Positions 24,340 to 33,615 are shown, numbered from the stretch's first letter. The stretch: DNA of 64,000 nt from Amycolatopsis marina (GCF_900111885.1 NZ_FOKG01000013.1:62001-126000), one strand, 5' to 3'. The notes: a model not told the origin generated them from the sequence alone. Made by a program: numbers and translations.

Positions 24340-25848
24340 TCACGCTCGTGCGGGCTCGCCGATGAAACGGCGGGCGTTGCGCTCGTAGACATCGTCGCTG
24401 AACGCGAGGTGCTGGCCGGTCCCGTAGATGTCGCGCAGACACCGTTGCAGGACGCTGTTCGCGGGTTCTGTCGCGGCGGTTCCGGCCAGTCTGGCCGCGC
24501 GCCCGACAATGCTCTTCGCCGTGTCGACGACGTGTCTCAACACCAGAGCAAGGCGTGCTTCCGAGCGTGTCGTGAGGCGATCGCCCGCATTCAGCTCTCG
24601 CCAGTATCCATCCACTGTGGAAGTGACCAGACTGCGCGCGGCGGCGAGTTCCGTTTCGAGCCGGGCCAGGTCGACACCGAGCTCTTGCGCCGAAACAGCG
24701 GCATCGCCTGACGAGGCCAGCGTGCCGAGTTCGTCGAGAGCTCCCCGGGCGACGCCCAGCGGATGCCCGGCCATGAGGACACCCTGGATGTTGTACGGGC
24801 TCAGCCGATGCAGCGGATCGGTGAAGTTGGAAGAACCCGAGAACAATGGGGCGATTCGGTGGACCGGAACGTCCACATCGGTCAGCAGCAGGTCGTGACT
24901 GCCTGTTCCCGCGAGCCCGGCGACGTCCCAGGTGTTCAGGATCGTGGCCTCGGTCCATGGTACGAACGCGAGCATCGGCTGTGGGTTGCCACTCTCGTCC
25001 GGTACCGTCACCCCGCCCATCAGCCAGTCGGCGTGCAGGCAGCCACTGTTGAAGCGCCAGCGGCCGTTGACCCGGTAGGTGCCGTTCCCCGTGGGTTCGG
25101 CGGTGCCGGAAACAGCGGTGGATCCGGCGAGGACGAAACCGTCGTCCTTGCCGACAAGGTCCTGCAAGCTCGACGCGGGGAGCCAGGCCGCGTAGGCAGA
25201 CTGGTTGCCGATCAGGGTGCACCAACCCGCCGCGGCATCGGCCTGGCTCAGTTGCTCGATGATCTCGACGATCGTCACCGCGGGCAGATCGAGGCCACCC
25301 AGGGACCGAGGGACACCGATGCGGAACAGGCCGCATTCCCGTAGTGCGGCGACAACTCCGGGATCGAGCGACGACGCGCGTTCGGAACCTCGCGCGCTTC
25401 GCCGGATCAGCGGTGCCAGCGCCCTGACCGCCCGCACCGGGTCGGAGTGCCCGCAGGCCGAGTCGACCACGCGGCTCCAGGCCTGAAGCGCGTCAGCGAA
25501 GGAAGGGAGCTGTCGCCAGTGTGCGGCCAATGGCTCGGGGAGCGGCTGCTCCAGCTCCCAGGTGAGCACGCAGGGCCCGTCCTGCTCCGCGACCTCCCAG
25601 GACAGTGCGGGACCCGGTTGCTCCGCGAGGCTCAGCATCGCGCCTCGATCGTGCGTGAACATCGAGAACTCGCAGGTGTCCCCGTCCCTCGACATCCGGT
25701 ATCGGGACTGCCTTCGTTCACGACCGAGGAACTCCACTCTCGTGGTGCCATCACCGAGCCACGGCCAGGACAACGGCGTCCGCAACACCGACCACACCCG
25801 TCGCGCGGGCACGGCGATGTGCTCTGCCTGCGTCATCGACTGGCTCAT
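24340..25848 (-). CDS. SRPBCC-domain / acyl-CoA dehydrogenase-like fusion protein
   Basis: This 502-residue protein joins two domains. Residues 1 to about 125 look like an SRPBCC (START-like) ligand-binding domain (IAVPARRVWSVLRTP, ending PSFADALQAWSRVVDSA). From about 140 there is an acyl-CoA dehydrogenase or flavin monooxygenase fold (LRECGLFRIGVPRSLGGLDLP, AAAGWCTLIGNQSAYAAWLP, YRVNGRWRFNSGC). A CCGGAG site precedes the ATG. The fusion is unusual, and the SRPBCC part may hold a hydrophobic substrate. It lies with its partner between the peptidase pair and precursor B. Confidence 0.78.
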   Translation of the reverse strand: MSQSMTQAEHIAVPARRVWSVLRTPLSWPWLGDGTTRVEFLGRERRQSRYRMSRDGDTCEFSMFTHDRGAMLSLAEQPGPALSWEVAEQDGPCVLTWELEQPLPEPLAAHWRQLPSFADALQAWSRVVDSACGHSDPVRAVRALAPLIRRSARGSERASSLDPGVVAALRECGLFRIGVPRSLGGLDLPAVTIVEIIEQLSQADAAAGWCTLIGNQSAYAAWLPASSLQDLVGKDDGFVLAGSTAVSGTAEPTGNGTYRVNGRWRFNSGCLHADWLMGGVTVPDESGNPQPMLAFVPWTEATILNTWDVAGLAGTGSHDLLLTDVDVPVHRIAPLFSGSSNFTDPLHRLSPYNIQGVLMAGHPLGVARGALDELGTLASSGDAAVSAQELGVDLARLETELAAARSLVTSTVDGYWRELNAGDRLTTRSEARLALVLRHVVDTAKSIVGRAARLAGTAATEPANSVLQRCLRDIYGTGQHLAFSDDVYERNARRFIGEPARA

Positions 25849-25955
25849 GGGACTCCGGAGCGATGCGTTGGGACCACGTGCTCCTCGAGACTATGTTCCG
25901 CTCAGAGTGGCGGCCTCCGTCAATCGACTGATTTCACCGTCCGAGCATCCATGCA

Positions 25956-27263
25956 TCACCGGATGCGCCCTGTCCTGGAATGGCCTTTGTGGACCATTTC
26001 CTTATCACACAGGACCACACCGGAGGTCTTCGAAGGGGCGAGGAACCGGGCAGCGGCCCGACTCACCTCGGTGGCACTCACCCCTGCGAGCCGCTCGCCG
26101 TGCTCGGCGAACCAGCAGAGGTCGGCACCCTGGTCGTCCAGTTCCGTGATCAAATCCGCGACTCCGGCCGCTGAGGTGAGCGCGAGTCCTTGCCTGCCCA
26201 GGGTATAGCGGCGGGCTCGATCGACCTCGGCACCCTGAATCGGATCGGTGGAAATGCGGTCGAGCTCTCGATAAGTCTCCTCCAGCGCCGCCTTCGTGAG
26301 TTGCGTGGCGACCTCGAAGGACACCACCAGCAGTGTCGTCAGGCGCCGGTGCATCAGCATGGAACCCGGCGTGTACGCGAAACCGTTGCGTTCGCGCAGA
26401 TTCTCCACCAGCCGTGCGGAGAAGTATCCGCCGAGCACGAGGTTCGCGAGTTGCAGCGCCGCGAAACGGGGATCCAGCGGTCCGATGCCGGCCATGGCGA
26501 GACGAACCGAGGACTGGACGGCGTCCGGCCGGTGCACGATGTCCGCGGGACCGGGTACGAAGGACGGTGCGGGAGGCGCCTCCGGTACCGGACCGGTGTG
26601 CTGCCAGCGATCCAATGCTGCGTGCGCGAGCCGTACCGCCACGTCCGGCCGGAGATCGCCGACCAGTACGAGTGTGGCGCCCGCAGGACGAATGCGCTCC
26701 CTGTGCAGTTGGGTGAGGTCTACGCGGTCCACCGCGAGCACCTGCGCCGCTTCGGGACTCGCCGCGCCGTACGGATGCTCCGGGTAGAGCCTGCGGTTGA
26801 GTTCCTCGTGGACGACGAGGCCGGGCTGGTTCTTCGACACCCGCATCGCGTGCGCGATCCTGGCCCGGGCGACGGTTACCGCGTCGGCGGGATAGACCGC
26901 GCGAATCACCACGTCGGCGAGAATGCCCAGCAGTCGTTCCGCGTGCTCGGTGAGTGCGCTTCCCCTGATCAGCAGGTTGTCGGCGTCGGCAGAAGCGTGC
27001 AGTTGCCCGCCGATCTCGTGTAGTGCCATCTGCAGGTCACCGCGTGCGCGACCGGAAGTGCCGGACAGCATCGTCGCCGCGACGAGCACCGCCGCCGCGC
27101 CGGGTGCGCCGGTGAACGGCACCCGCAGCCGGACCTCGAGCAGCGACGTCGCCCGCTGCGCCGCGATCACGCGCAGGCCGTTGGGCAGCACCTCCCGCGT
27201 CCACGACGGCGGGGTGAGCGGTGCACAGGGCTCGATTCCCGGCACCTCGCTGACTGCTGTCAT
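25956..27263 (-). CDS. M16-family peptidase, non-catalytic partner subunit
   Basis: This 435-residue M16 protein lacks the HxxEH zinc motif at the expected place. It keeps the C-terminal R/Y-type substrate pocket (LVENLRERNGFAYTPGS). Bacterial M16 enzymes often work as such inactive/active pairs, and the active subunit is encoded just upstream with a 4-bp overlap. M16 pairs cut leader peptides or mature RiPPs in other systems (PqqF/G, AlbE/F), so leader removal from precursors A and B is the inferred job. Confidence 0.85.
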   Translation of the reverse strand: MTAVSEVPGIEPCAPLTPPSWTREVLPNGLRVIAAQRATSLLEVRLRVPFTGAPGAAAVLVAATMLSGTSGRARGDLQMALHEIGGQLHASADADNLLIRGSALTEHAERLLGILADVVIRAVYPADAVTVARARIAHAMRVSKNQPGLVVHEELNRRLYPEHPYGAASPEAAQVLAVDRVDLTQLHRERIRPAGATLVLVGDLRPDVAVRLAHAALDRWQHTGPVPEAPPAPSFVPGPADIVHRPDAVQSSVRLAMAGIGPLDPRFAALQLANLVLGGYFSARLVENLRERNGFAYTPGSMLMHRRLTTLLVVSFEVATQLTKAALEETYRELDRISTDPIQGAEVDRARRYTLGRQGLALTSAAGVADLITELDDQGADLCWFAEHGERLAGVSATEVSRAAARFLAPSKTSGVVLCDKEMVHKGHSRTGRIR

Positions 27264-28549
27264 GTCCCTGTTCCCGGAACGACCTCGACGACGGCCCGCC
27301 GATCCGGCACCAGTGTGGCGGCTGCCGCGCTCACCTGCTCGGGTCGCAGCCCGGCGATGAGCCCTGGCAGTTCCGTGGCGAATCCGGGCCGATCGCGTTG
27401 CTGGGCGAACCTCGCCATCCAGAGCGCCCCCGCCCGTAGGTCGTCGAGGTTGCGGGCGATACGCGCGGTCATCCGCGCCAGTACGCGAGCCAACTCGCCG
27501 GGCTCCAGGCCGTGCTCGGCAACGCGCGCACACTCCTCGTCCACCGACCGGAGCGCCGATTCCACCTGCCCGTCCTCCTGGAGATACGCGCAGACAGCAA
27601 GACCGGTGGGATCGCGTACGACGAAGGGATCGTCGAGCAGGTTCACCGCGGCGCCGACGTTCACCGCTCTGCGGTCGGCGTGCACCAGCCTGCGCGCGAG
27701 CCGTGACTGTTCTCCCTCGCCGAGCACGTCGGCGAGGACCACGAACGCGAGGAACTCCTCGACGTCGGCCAGCGGATCGGGCACGCGCCACCCGCAGGCG
27801 AAGGCAGACAGCGGGGCGCGTGGGTCGGAGTGCTTGCGGTGCCGGGAGGCACGGAGACCGGGTTCGGCGAAATCCCGCGGTGCGGGGGTTTCTCCGGCCT
27901 CGACGTCACCGAAGTAGCTCTCGACGAGGCGCAGAGTGTGTTCGATGTCGAGGTCGCCCGCCACGACGAGCACGGCGTTGCCAGGGCCGTAGTAGCGCAG
28001 GAAGAACTCCTCCGCGTCGGCGACGGTGGCCTTGCGCAGCCCCTCGAACGATCCGTAACCGTCGTGCGCGTTGGGAAAGGTGCTGAAGAGCACCGGCCGC
28101 AGGTGTCTGCGGGGAAATCCGCCGTACGGCACGTTCAGCACGTTGTCGCGGATCTCCTCGGCGACGACGTCGACCTGGTTGCGCAGATTCGCCTCGGTGA
28201 TCCTCGGCCCACGCATGCGGTCAGCCTCCAGGAACAGCGCTCGTTCCAGGCCACCCTTCGGCAGCGTCTGGTGATACACCGTGCTGTCGGCCCGGGTCGA
28301 AGCGTTGAACGTGCCGCCCGTCTCCTCGATCAACCGCGCGTGGCCGAGCTTGTCCACGTTCGCCGACCCCTGGAACATCAGATGCTCGAAGAGGTGGGCG
28401 AAACCGGCCTGGTGCCGGGGCTCGGACCGCGTGCCGATGTCATAGGACACCGCGACGCACACCGCCGGGACCGCCCTGTCGGGAGCCAGGACGACCCGCA
28501 ATCCGTTGGGCAGGCGGGTATCGAGGTACTCGCGGGTGGGTGCCGTCAC
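27260..28549 (-). CDS. M16-family zinc peptidase, catalytic subunit
   Basis: This 429-residue peptidase has the inverted zinc motif in AHLFEHLMFQG and the downstream Glu in VVAEEIRDN. The start is a GTG at 28549, overlapping the small secreted protein's stop. No signal peptide is seen, so it acts in the cytoplasm. With the gene at 25956 it makes a heterodimer. It is the best candidate in the window for removing the leader of the precursor peptides, since the ABC exporter carries no C39 domain. Confidence 0.88.
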   Translation of the reverse strand: MTAPTREYLDTRLPNGLRVVLAPDRAVPAVCVAVSYDIGTRSEPRHQAGFAHLFEHLMFQGSANVDKLGHARLIEETGGTFNASTRADSTVYHQTLPKGGLERALFLEADRMRGPRITEANLRNQVDVVAEEIRDNVLNVPYGGFPRRHLRPVLFSTFPNAHDGYGSFEGLRKATVADAEEFFLRYYGPGNAVLVVAGDLDIEHTLRLVESYFGDVEAGETPAPRDFAEPGLRASRHRKHSDPRAPLSAFACGWRVPDPLADVEEFLAFVVLADVLGEGEQSRLARRLVHADRRAVNVGAAVNLLDDPFVVRDPTGLAVCAYLQEDGQVESALRSVDEECARVAEHGLEPGELARVLARMTARIARNLDDLRAGALWMARFAQQRDRPGFATELPGLIAGLRPEQVSAAAATLVPDRRAVVEVVPGTGT

Positions 28550-29001
28550 CCTTCGATCGGCCAGCTGGTCAGGTTCTCCGTGGGACCGCAGTCGCTGACA
28601 TCCGTCTCACCACGACAGATACGCAGGTACGCGGTGGTGGTCGGGGTGGTGTACCGCCCGCGAATGTCGACAGGGACACTTCCGGCGCCGCAGACCGTGG
28701 CGTTTTTGCGTTCCGGACCGGGAGCGAGGTCGAAGATCCAGCGAACCCAGACGGAGTAGCAGCCGTCACCGGAATTGCGCAGTTCGCCCTGCACCACCAG
28801 TTCCCTGTCGAAGATGGAACTTCCTTCCACCCAGCGGGTCCCCGATGCCTCAGCCGTACCGTGGGATGTCGACCACTCCACGGCGTCGGCGCTCGTCTCC
28901 TGCGCACTCGCGGTCGGCGCCAGCGCGAGACCCAGTGACGCGGAGCAGGCCAGCCCGGCCATTGCGGTGGAAAGACGTCGGGTGGCACGGGTTCTGGTCA
29001 C
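28546..29001 (-). CDS. Small secreted protein of unknown function
   Basis: This 151-residue protein has a clear signal peptide (Arg-rich start, hydrophobic core, cleavage expected after PTASA near residue 34). The mature part is about 117 residues with four cysteines, likely two disulphides, and a beta-rich look. The GTG start at 29001 follows AAAGGCGG. It overlaps the M16 catalytic gene by 4 bp, so secretion of this protein and the peptidase are co-translated. I do not recognise the family. It could be an extracellular partner or immunity factor of the peptide system, or unrelated. Confidence 0.75.
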   Translation of the reverse strand: MTRTRATRRLSTAMAGLACSASLGLALAPTASAQETSADAVEWSTSHGTAEASGTRWVEGSSIFDRELVVQGELRNSGDGCYSVWVRWIFDLAPGPERKNATVCGAGSVPVDIRGRYTTPTTTAYLRICRGETDVSDCGPTENLTSWPIEG

Positions 29002-29136
29002 GGTTCCGCCTTTCGTCGACTGTGCTCGGTGCTGACGCCTCGATGACGCTAGCCAGCATCGTGGTCCGACGGCATCAGCCATTGTGCGGAGATTCCGTGG
29101 TGCGGGTCGACGGCCCCTTTCAGCGGGAAGTGCCGT

Positions 29137-30615
29137 CTACGCGAACTGGGAGCGAACCGCCCGGATGCGTGACCAGGCGGCGCGCACATGGCTCATGCCG
29201 GTCGCGGGGGCGCCGATGGCCATCCGCAGCACGACCCGGCCACGGACCTTGGTGTGACTTAGGAACATGTCACCGGAGTCGTTGAGCGACTCCATCAGCC
29301 GCATGGTGAGTTCGTCCGCGCGTTCCGGATCGGTTTCTGTCCACAGTGGCCGGAAGCAGACCAGGCCGAAATGGTGCGGGTCGAGCACCTCGAAATTCGG
29401 ATCGGCACTGACCAGTGCGGCGAACTCGTCGGCCATCGCGATTCCGGCCCTGATGTGCGCCCGCAATCCCTCCGCGCCGTACCACCGGATGACCGACCAC
29501 AGCTTGAGCGCGCGGAAGCGCCGTCCCAGCGGAACCTGCCAGTCGCGGTAGTCGATCACCTCACCGGATTCCGACGCGGTGTTGCGGAGGTACTCAGGGA
29601 GCGCCGACAACGCCCCGATCAGCGGTTGCCGGTCCGCCACCCACAGCAGCCCACAGTCGAAGTTGGTCAGTAGCCATTTGTGCGCGTTGCTGGCGTACGA
29701 GTCGGCGTACTCGGCCACTCCGTCGTTGATCCAGCGCATCTCCGGGCAGATCGCGGCAACCCCGGCGTATGCGGCGTCGACATGCAGCCAGACATCGTGC
29801 GACCGACAGATCTCCCCGATCGCCCGCACCGGATCAATCGCCGTGGTGGACGTGGTCCCGATCGTGGCACAGACGAACACCGGCACGGCACCGGCCGCGA
29901 TGTCCGCACTGATCAGCCGTTCCAACTGACGCGGGTCCATCGCCAGCGTGTTCGGGTCGACGTCGACGATCCGCACGTTGTCCGTTCCCACGCCGCAGAT
30001 GCGGCCTGCGCGTTCCACCGAGGAGTGAGTCTGTCCTGAGACGTACATCGTGTACCGGACTGGCCGCGGTGCCGAGCCGGTGCGCTTACGCACCCTGTGC
30101 AGAGCCGCGAGCAGCGCGACCAGCACCGCGCTGGAGGCCGAATCCTGGATCACGCCCCCGCCCGCGCCGTCGGTGCGGAAGTGACCGGGCAGACCGAGCA
30201 ACTCCGCCAGCCAGTCCACGACGACGGTCTCCAGTTCGGTGCACGCGGGGCTCGTCGCCCACACCATTCCCTGCACACCGAGTCCCGCCGAGAGCAGATC
30301 GCCGAGAATGGCCGGGCCGCTGGCGTTGGCCGGGAAGTACGCGAAGAAGTTCGGATGCTGCCAGTGGGTGATCCCGGGAAGCACGATCCGTTCCATGTCC
30401 GCGAGCACGGCATCGAAGTCCGCACCCCGCTCCGGTGCGTGCGCGGGCAACGCGGAGCGCACCTCGCCCGGTCTCGCGGGTGAGCGCACCGGGCACTTCT
30501 CCACATCGACGAGGTAGTCGGCGATCCAGTCCACGACCCGCTTGCCGTGTTCGCGGAACTCCTCGGGCGTCATGTGCCCCGCGTGCTGCCTGCCGGGCTC
30601 CTCCGGTCGCGTCAT
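29137..30615 (-). CDS. Aromatic-L-amino-acid decarboxylase-like PLP enzyme
   Basis: This 492-residue group II decarboxylase has the full family pattern: HPNFFAYFPANASGPAILGD near residue 85, the cofactor region HVDAAYAG, and the Schiff-base Lys in SNAHKWLLTNFDCG. It likely decarboxylates Tyr, Trp, Phe or Dopa. Length is normal. It is transcribed alone, 135 bp from the secreted-protein gene, so membership in the peptide cluster is uncertain. A free aromatic amine product seems more likely than action on a peptide. Confidence 0.88.
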   Translation of the reverse strand: MTRPEEPGRQHAGHMTPEEFREHGKRVVDWIADYLVDVEKCPVRSPARPGEVRSALPAHAPERGADFDAVLADMERIVLPGITHWQHPNFFAYFPANASGPAILGDLLSAGLGVQGMVWATSPACTELETVVVDWLAELLGLPGHFRTDGAGGGVIQDSASSAVLVALLAALHRVRKRTGSAPRPVRYTMYVSGQTHSSVERAGRICGVGTDNVRIVDVDPNTLAMDPRQLERLISADIAAGAVPVFVCATIGTTSTTAIDPVRAIGEICRSHDVWLHVDAAYAGVAAICPEMRWINDGVAEYADSYASNAHKWLLTNFDCGLLWVADRQPLIGALSALPEYLRNTASESGEVIDYRDWQVPLGRRFRALKLWSVIRWYGAEGLRAHIRAGIAMADEFAALVSADPNFEVLDPHHFGLVCFRPLWTETDPERADELTMRLMESLNDSGDMFLSHTKVRGRVVLRMAIGAPATGMSHVRAAWSRIRAVRSQFA

Positions 30616-30767
30616 GACGTGAGCCTAACCATCGCCGCACTGACCCCTTGACCTCTACATTACTTTAGGTTTTAGCCTCGTCGGCACCGGGATTGTCGGT
30701 GGACGCGGTTACCGTGACCGCGACACACACCGCCCGGCTCCGCCGGACACCACAGTGGGGGCCTTGA

Positions 30768-32648
30768 ATGAGCATGGAAGTCACAGCGTGGCACTCGCTG
30801 TACAGCACGATGCACGCGGAGGAGGAGCGCAGGCCGTTCTCGATGGCGACCTTGCGCCGGATCGGCCGTTTCGCCGCGCCGCACCGCCGCAGGCTGCTGA
30901 TGTTCCTCGTGCTCAGCACCGCGGGGGCGGCGCTCGCGGTCGCCACGCCGGTTCTCGCGGGCCGTGTCGTCAACACGATCGTGGACGGTGGTGCGGTCGG
31001 CACGGTTGTCGGCCTCGCCGTGCTCATCGCCGGAATCGCGGTCCTCGACGCGGCGATGGGCCTGCTGACCAGGTGGCTGTCCTCGCGCATCGGCGAGGGC
31101 CTGATCCTCGACCTCCGCACAGCGGTGTTCGACCACGTCCAGCGCATGCCGATCGCATTCTTCACCCGCACCAGGACCGGAGCGCTGGTCAGCAGGCTGA
31201 ACAACGACGTGATCGGGGCACAGCGGGCGTTCAGCAACACGCTCTCCGGGGTTGTCAGCAACCTGGTGACCCTGGCACTCACGCTCGTGGTGATGCTCGG
31301 GATCTCCTGGCAGATCACCCTGCTCGCGCTGCTGTTGCTGCCGGTGTTCGTGCTGCCCGCGCGAAGAATGGGCAACCGGCTCGCCCGGCTCGAGCGGGAG
31401 GCGGCCAACCACAACTCGGCGATGAGCACCCAGATGACCGAGCGGTTCTCCGCGCCGGGCGCCACCCTGGTCAAGCTCTTCGGCAGGCCCGCGGAGGAGT
31501 CGTCGGAGTTCGCCGCGCGGGCGCAGCGGGTGCGCGACATCGGCGTGCGTACGGCGATGGTGCAGTACGTCTTCATCACCGCGCTCACACTGGTGTCCGC
31601 GCTGGCGCTGGCGCTGGTCTACGGCCTCGGCGGGTTCTACGCACTGCGCGGGCAGCTGGACTCGGGTGCCGTCGTGGCACTGGCACTCCTGCTCACCCGT
31701 CTCTACTCCCCACTCACCGCGCTGGCCAGCGCGCGGGTCGAGGTGATGAGCGCGCTGGTGAGTTTCGAGCGAGTGTTCGAGGTACTCGACCTGAAGCCGC
31801 TGATCACCGAGAAGCCGGAGGCCAAGCAGGTGCCCGACGGGCCGGTGGCGGTGGAGTTCGACAGCGTCAGGTTCAGCTACCCGTCGGCCGACAAGGTGTC
31901 ACTCGCATCGCTGGAGGAGGTCGCGACGCTCGACAAGCGTGGTGGTGTCGAAGTGCTGCACGGGGTCTCGTTCCGGGCCGAACCGGGACAGGTGGTGGCT
32001 CTGGTCGGTTCCTCCGGGGCGGGCAAGTCGACGATCGCGCAGTTGCTCCCGCGGCTCTACGACGTGGACAGTGGCGCCATCCGGCTGTCCGACCTCGACA
32101 TCCGGGACGCCACCGCGGAATCGCTGCGGCAGACGATCGGCATGGTCACCCAGGACGGTCACCTCTTCCACGACACGATCAGGGCGAACCTGATGCTGGC
32201 CAAACCGGACGCCACGGAGGAAGAGGTGTGGGACGCCCTGCGTCGTGCCCGGCTCGCCGATCTCATCGCGTCGCTGGCGGACGGGCTGGACACCGTCGTC
32301 GGTGAGCGCGGGTATCGGCTCTCCGGCGGTGAGCGGCAGCGGCTGACGATCGCCAGGCTGCTGCTCGCCGGCCAGCGGGTGGTGATCCTCGACGAGGCGA
32401 CGGCGCACTTGGACTCCTCGTCCGAGGCGGCCGTGCAGGAAGCACTGACCGAGGCGCTCGCCGGCCGGACCGCGGTGGTGATCGCACACCGACTCTCCAC
32501 GGTTCGCGCGGCTGACATGATCCTCGTCATCGAGGAAGGTCAGGTCGTCGAACGCGGAACGCACGACGAGCTGATCGAACTGGGCGGGCGGTATCAGGAG
32601 CTCTACCGGACCCAGTTCGACCAGCCTGCGGCAGCGGCCACCGTGTGA
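30768..32648 (+). CDS. ABC exporter, MsbA/LmrA-like (fused domains)
   Basis: This 626-residue half-transporter has six membrane helices, then an ATPase with Walker A GSSGAGKST, signature LSGGERQR and Walker B VVILDEATAHLDS. A segment of about 25 residues (SLASLEEVATLDKRGG) interrupts the start of the ATPase domain. It stands alone between the decarboxylase and the reductase genes, with ATG at 30768 or 30774. It is distinct from the exporter in the precursor B operon. Substrate is not predictable. Confidence 0.88.
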   Translation: MSMEVTAWHSLYSTMHAEEERRPFSMATLRRIGRFAAPHRRRLLMFLVLSTAGAALAVATPVLAGRVVNTIVDGGAVGTVVGLAVLIAGIAVLDAAMGLLTRWLSSRIGEGLILDLRTAVFDHVQRMPIAFFTRTRTGALVSRLNNDVIGAQRAFSNTLSGVVSNLVTLALTLVVMLGISWQITLLALLLLPVFVLPARRMGNRLARLEREAANHNSAMSTQMTERFSAPGATLVKLFGRPAEESSEFAARAQRVRDIGVRTAMVQYVFITALTLVSALALALVYGLGGFYALRGQLDSGAVVALALLLTRLYSPLTALASARVEVMSALVSFERVFEVLDLKPLITEKPEAKQVPDGPVAVEFDSVRFSYPSADKVSLASLEEVATLDKRGGVEVLHGVSFRAEPGQVVALVGSSGAGKSTIAQLLPRLYDVDSGAIRLSDLDIRDATAESLRQTIGMVTQDGHLFHDTIRANLMLAKPDATEEEVWDALRRARLADLIASLADGLDTVVGERGYRLSGGERQRLTIARLLLAGQRVVILDEATAHLDSSSEAAVQEALTEALAGRTAVVIAHRLSTVRAADMILVIEEGQVVERGTHDELIELGGRYQELYRTQFDQPAAAATV

Positions 32649-32653
32649 CGTCC

Positions 32654-33232
32654 CTACCGGACGTAGTGCAACAGCATGACGCCGCTGTCGCCGTAGGTGG
32701 TGGTCTCGGCAAGGGTGAATCGGTTGAGCTGGAAACCGCCCGCGAACAGCGGGATCCCCTTGCCGATGACCACCGGGTTGAGCTTGATGAAGAGCTCGTC
32801 GATCTCCGGCAGCAGGGCCGCGGCGAGAGTCCCGCCGCCGCACAGCCAGATCCCCATACCCGGCTCCCGCTTGAGCCCTCGCACGGTCTTCAGCGGATCA
32901 TCGGCGACGAACCGGACCGCTGAGCCGGGGTCGGGGGTGAGGGTGCGGGAGAACACGTAGTGGCGCAGGTGGGGGTAGGCGTCGGGGATCCCGACGTCCA
33001 GCCCCATCTGGAAGGAGCCTCGTCCCTCCAGCACGGTGTCGAAGTTGATGTTCTCCGGCGCGACGCCGAGCATCTCCCTGACGTGCACGGGAAGCATCTC
33101 GGGAAACTTCGTCATCAGCGGCTGCGCGTGATCCCCTTCGAGGGGAAAGATGTTGCCGCTCGGATCGCTTCCGTCCGGACCCGCGATGTATCCGTCGATC
33201 GTCGAGGCGACGAGGTAGGTCAGTTTTCGCAA
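32654..33232 (-). CDS. Dihydrofolate reductase-fold (RibD C-terminal) protein
   Basis: The protein has about 192 residues with LRKLTYLVASTIDGYIAGPDGSD at the start and the NADPH loop GIWLCGGGTLAAALLPEID. This is the DHFR-like/RibD-C family of stand-alone reductases, whose substrates are mostly unknown. I prefer a TTG at 33232 because a GGGAG site precedes it and the family normally begins with RKLxY; an ATG at 33286 is possible. It is convergent with the ABC exporter, 5 bp apart. Confidence 0.8.
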   Translation of the reverse strand: MRKLTYLVASTIDGYIAGPDGSDPSGNIFPLEGDHAQPLMTKFPEMLPVHVREMLGVAPENINFDTVLEGRGSFQMGLDVGIPDAYPHLRHYVFSRTLTPDPGSAVRFVADDPLKTVRGLKREPGMGIWLCGGGTLAAALLPEIDELFIKLNPVVIGKGIPLFAGGFQLNRFTLAETTTYGDSGVMLLHYVR

Positions 33233-33615
33233 CGCGGTCTCCCGGTGTCGATCGAGCTTTACCACTCCGAACGTAGCACTACACATGAAGTGGTTCCACG
33301 GATTTGTTTCGCTCACTGACTCCGTACGCGAGGACGAGCTTGAGCAACAGCACCGCAGGCAGCCATTCCATCGCGGGCGGGGCGGGCACGACGTGCGCCG
33401 CGACGGCCGGCCAGGGCCCAGCCGTACCACCAGAGACCCCACCACCACACGCCGCCGGGGAGTACGAGTTTTCGCCCGGGAAGGCAGCGGGGAGTGATAG
33501 AAGCGCCTAACCGAGTCGAGACCGTCGGCCACCACATCAGCGCCCGAGATTGGCCTCCGCCAGCTGCGCCGCCGCTACCGATAAGCAAACGGCGCAGCCG
33601 TCATCGCAGGACACA

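Noticed and set aside
29137..30615. Decarboxylase as a peptide C-terminal decarboxylase of the cluster
   Set aside because: It is a PLP group II amino acid decarboxylase, not a flavin HFCD enzyme like CypD, and the precursors lack the C-terminal Cys needed for AviCys formation.
33286..33500. Leftward fragment ending MEWLPAVLLLKLVLAYGVSE, resembling a membrane-protein C-terminus
   Set aside because: A stop codon lies shortly upstream and there is no start with a ribosome site, so at most it is a decayed remnant; evidence is too thin to list.
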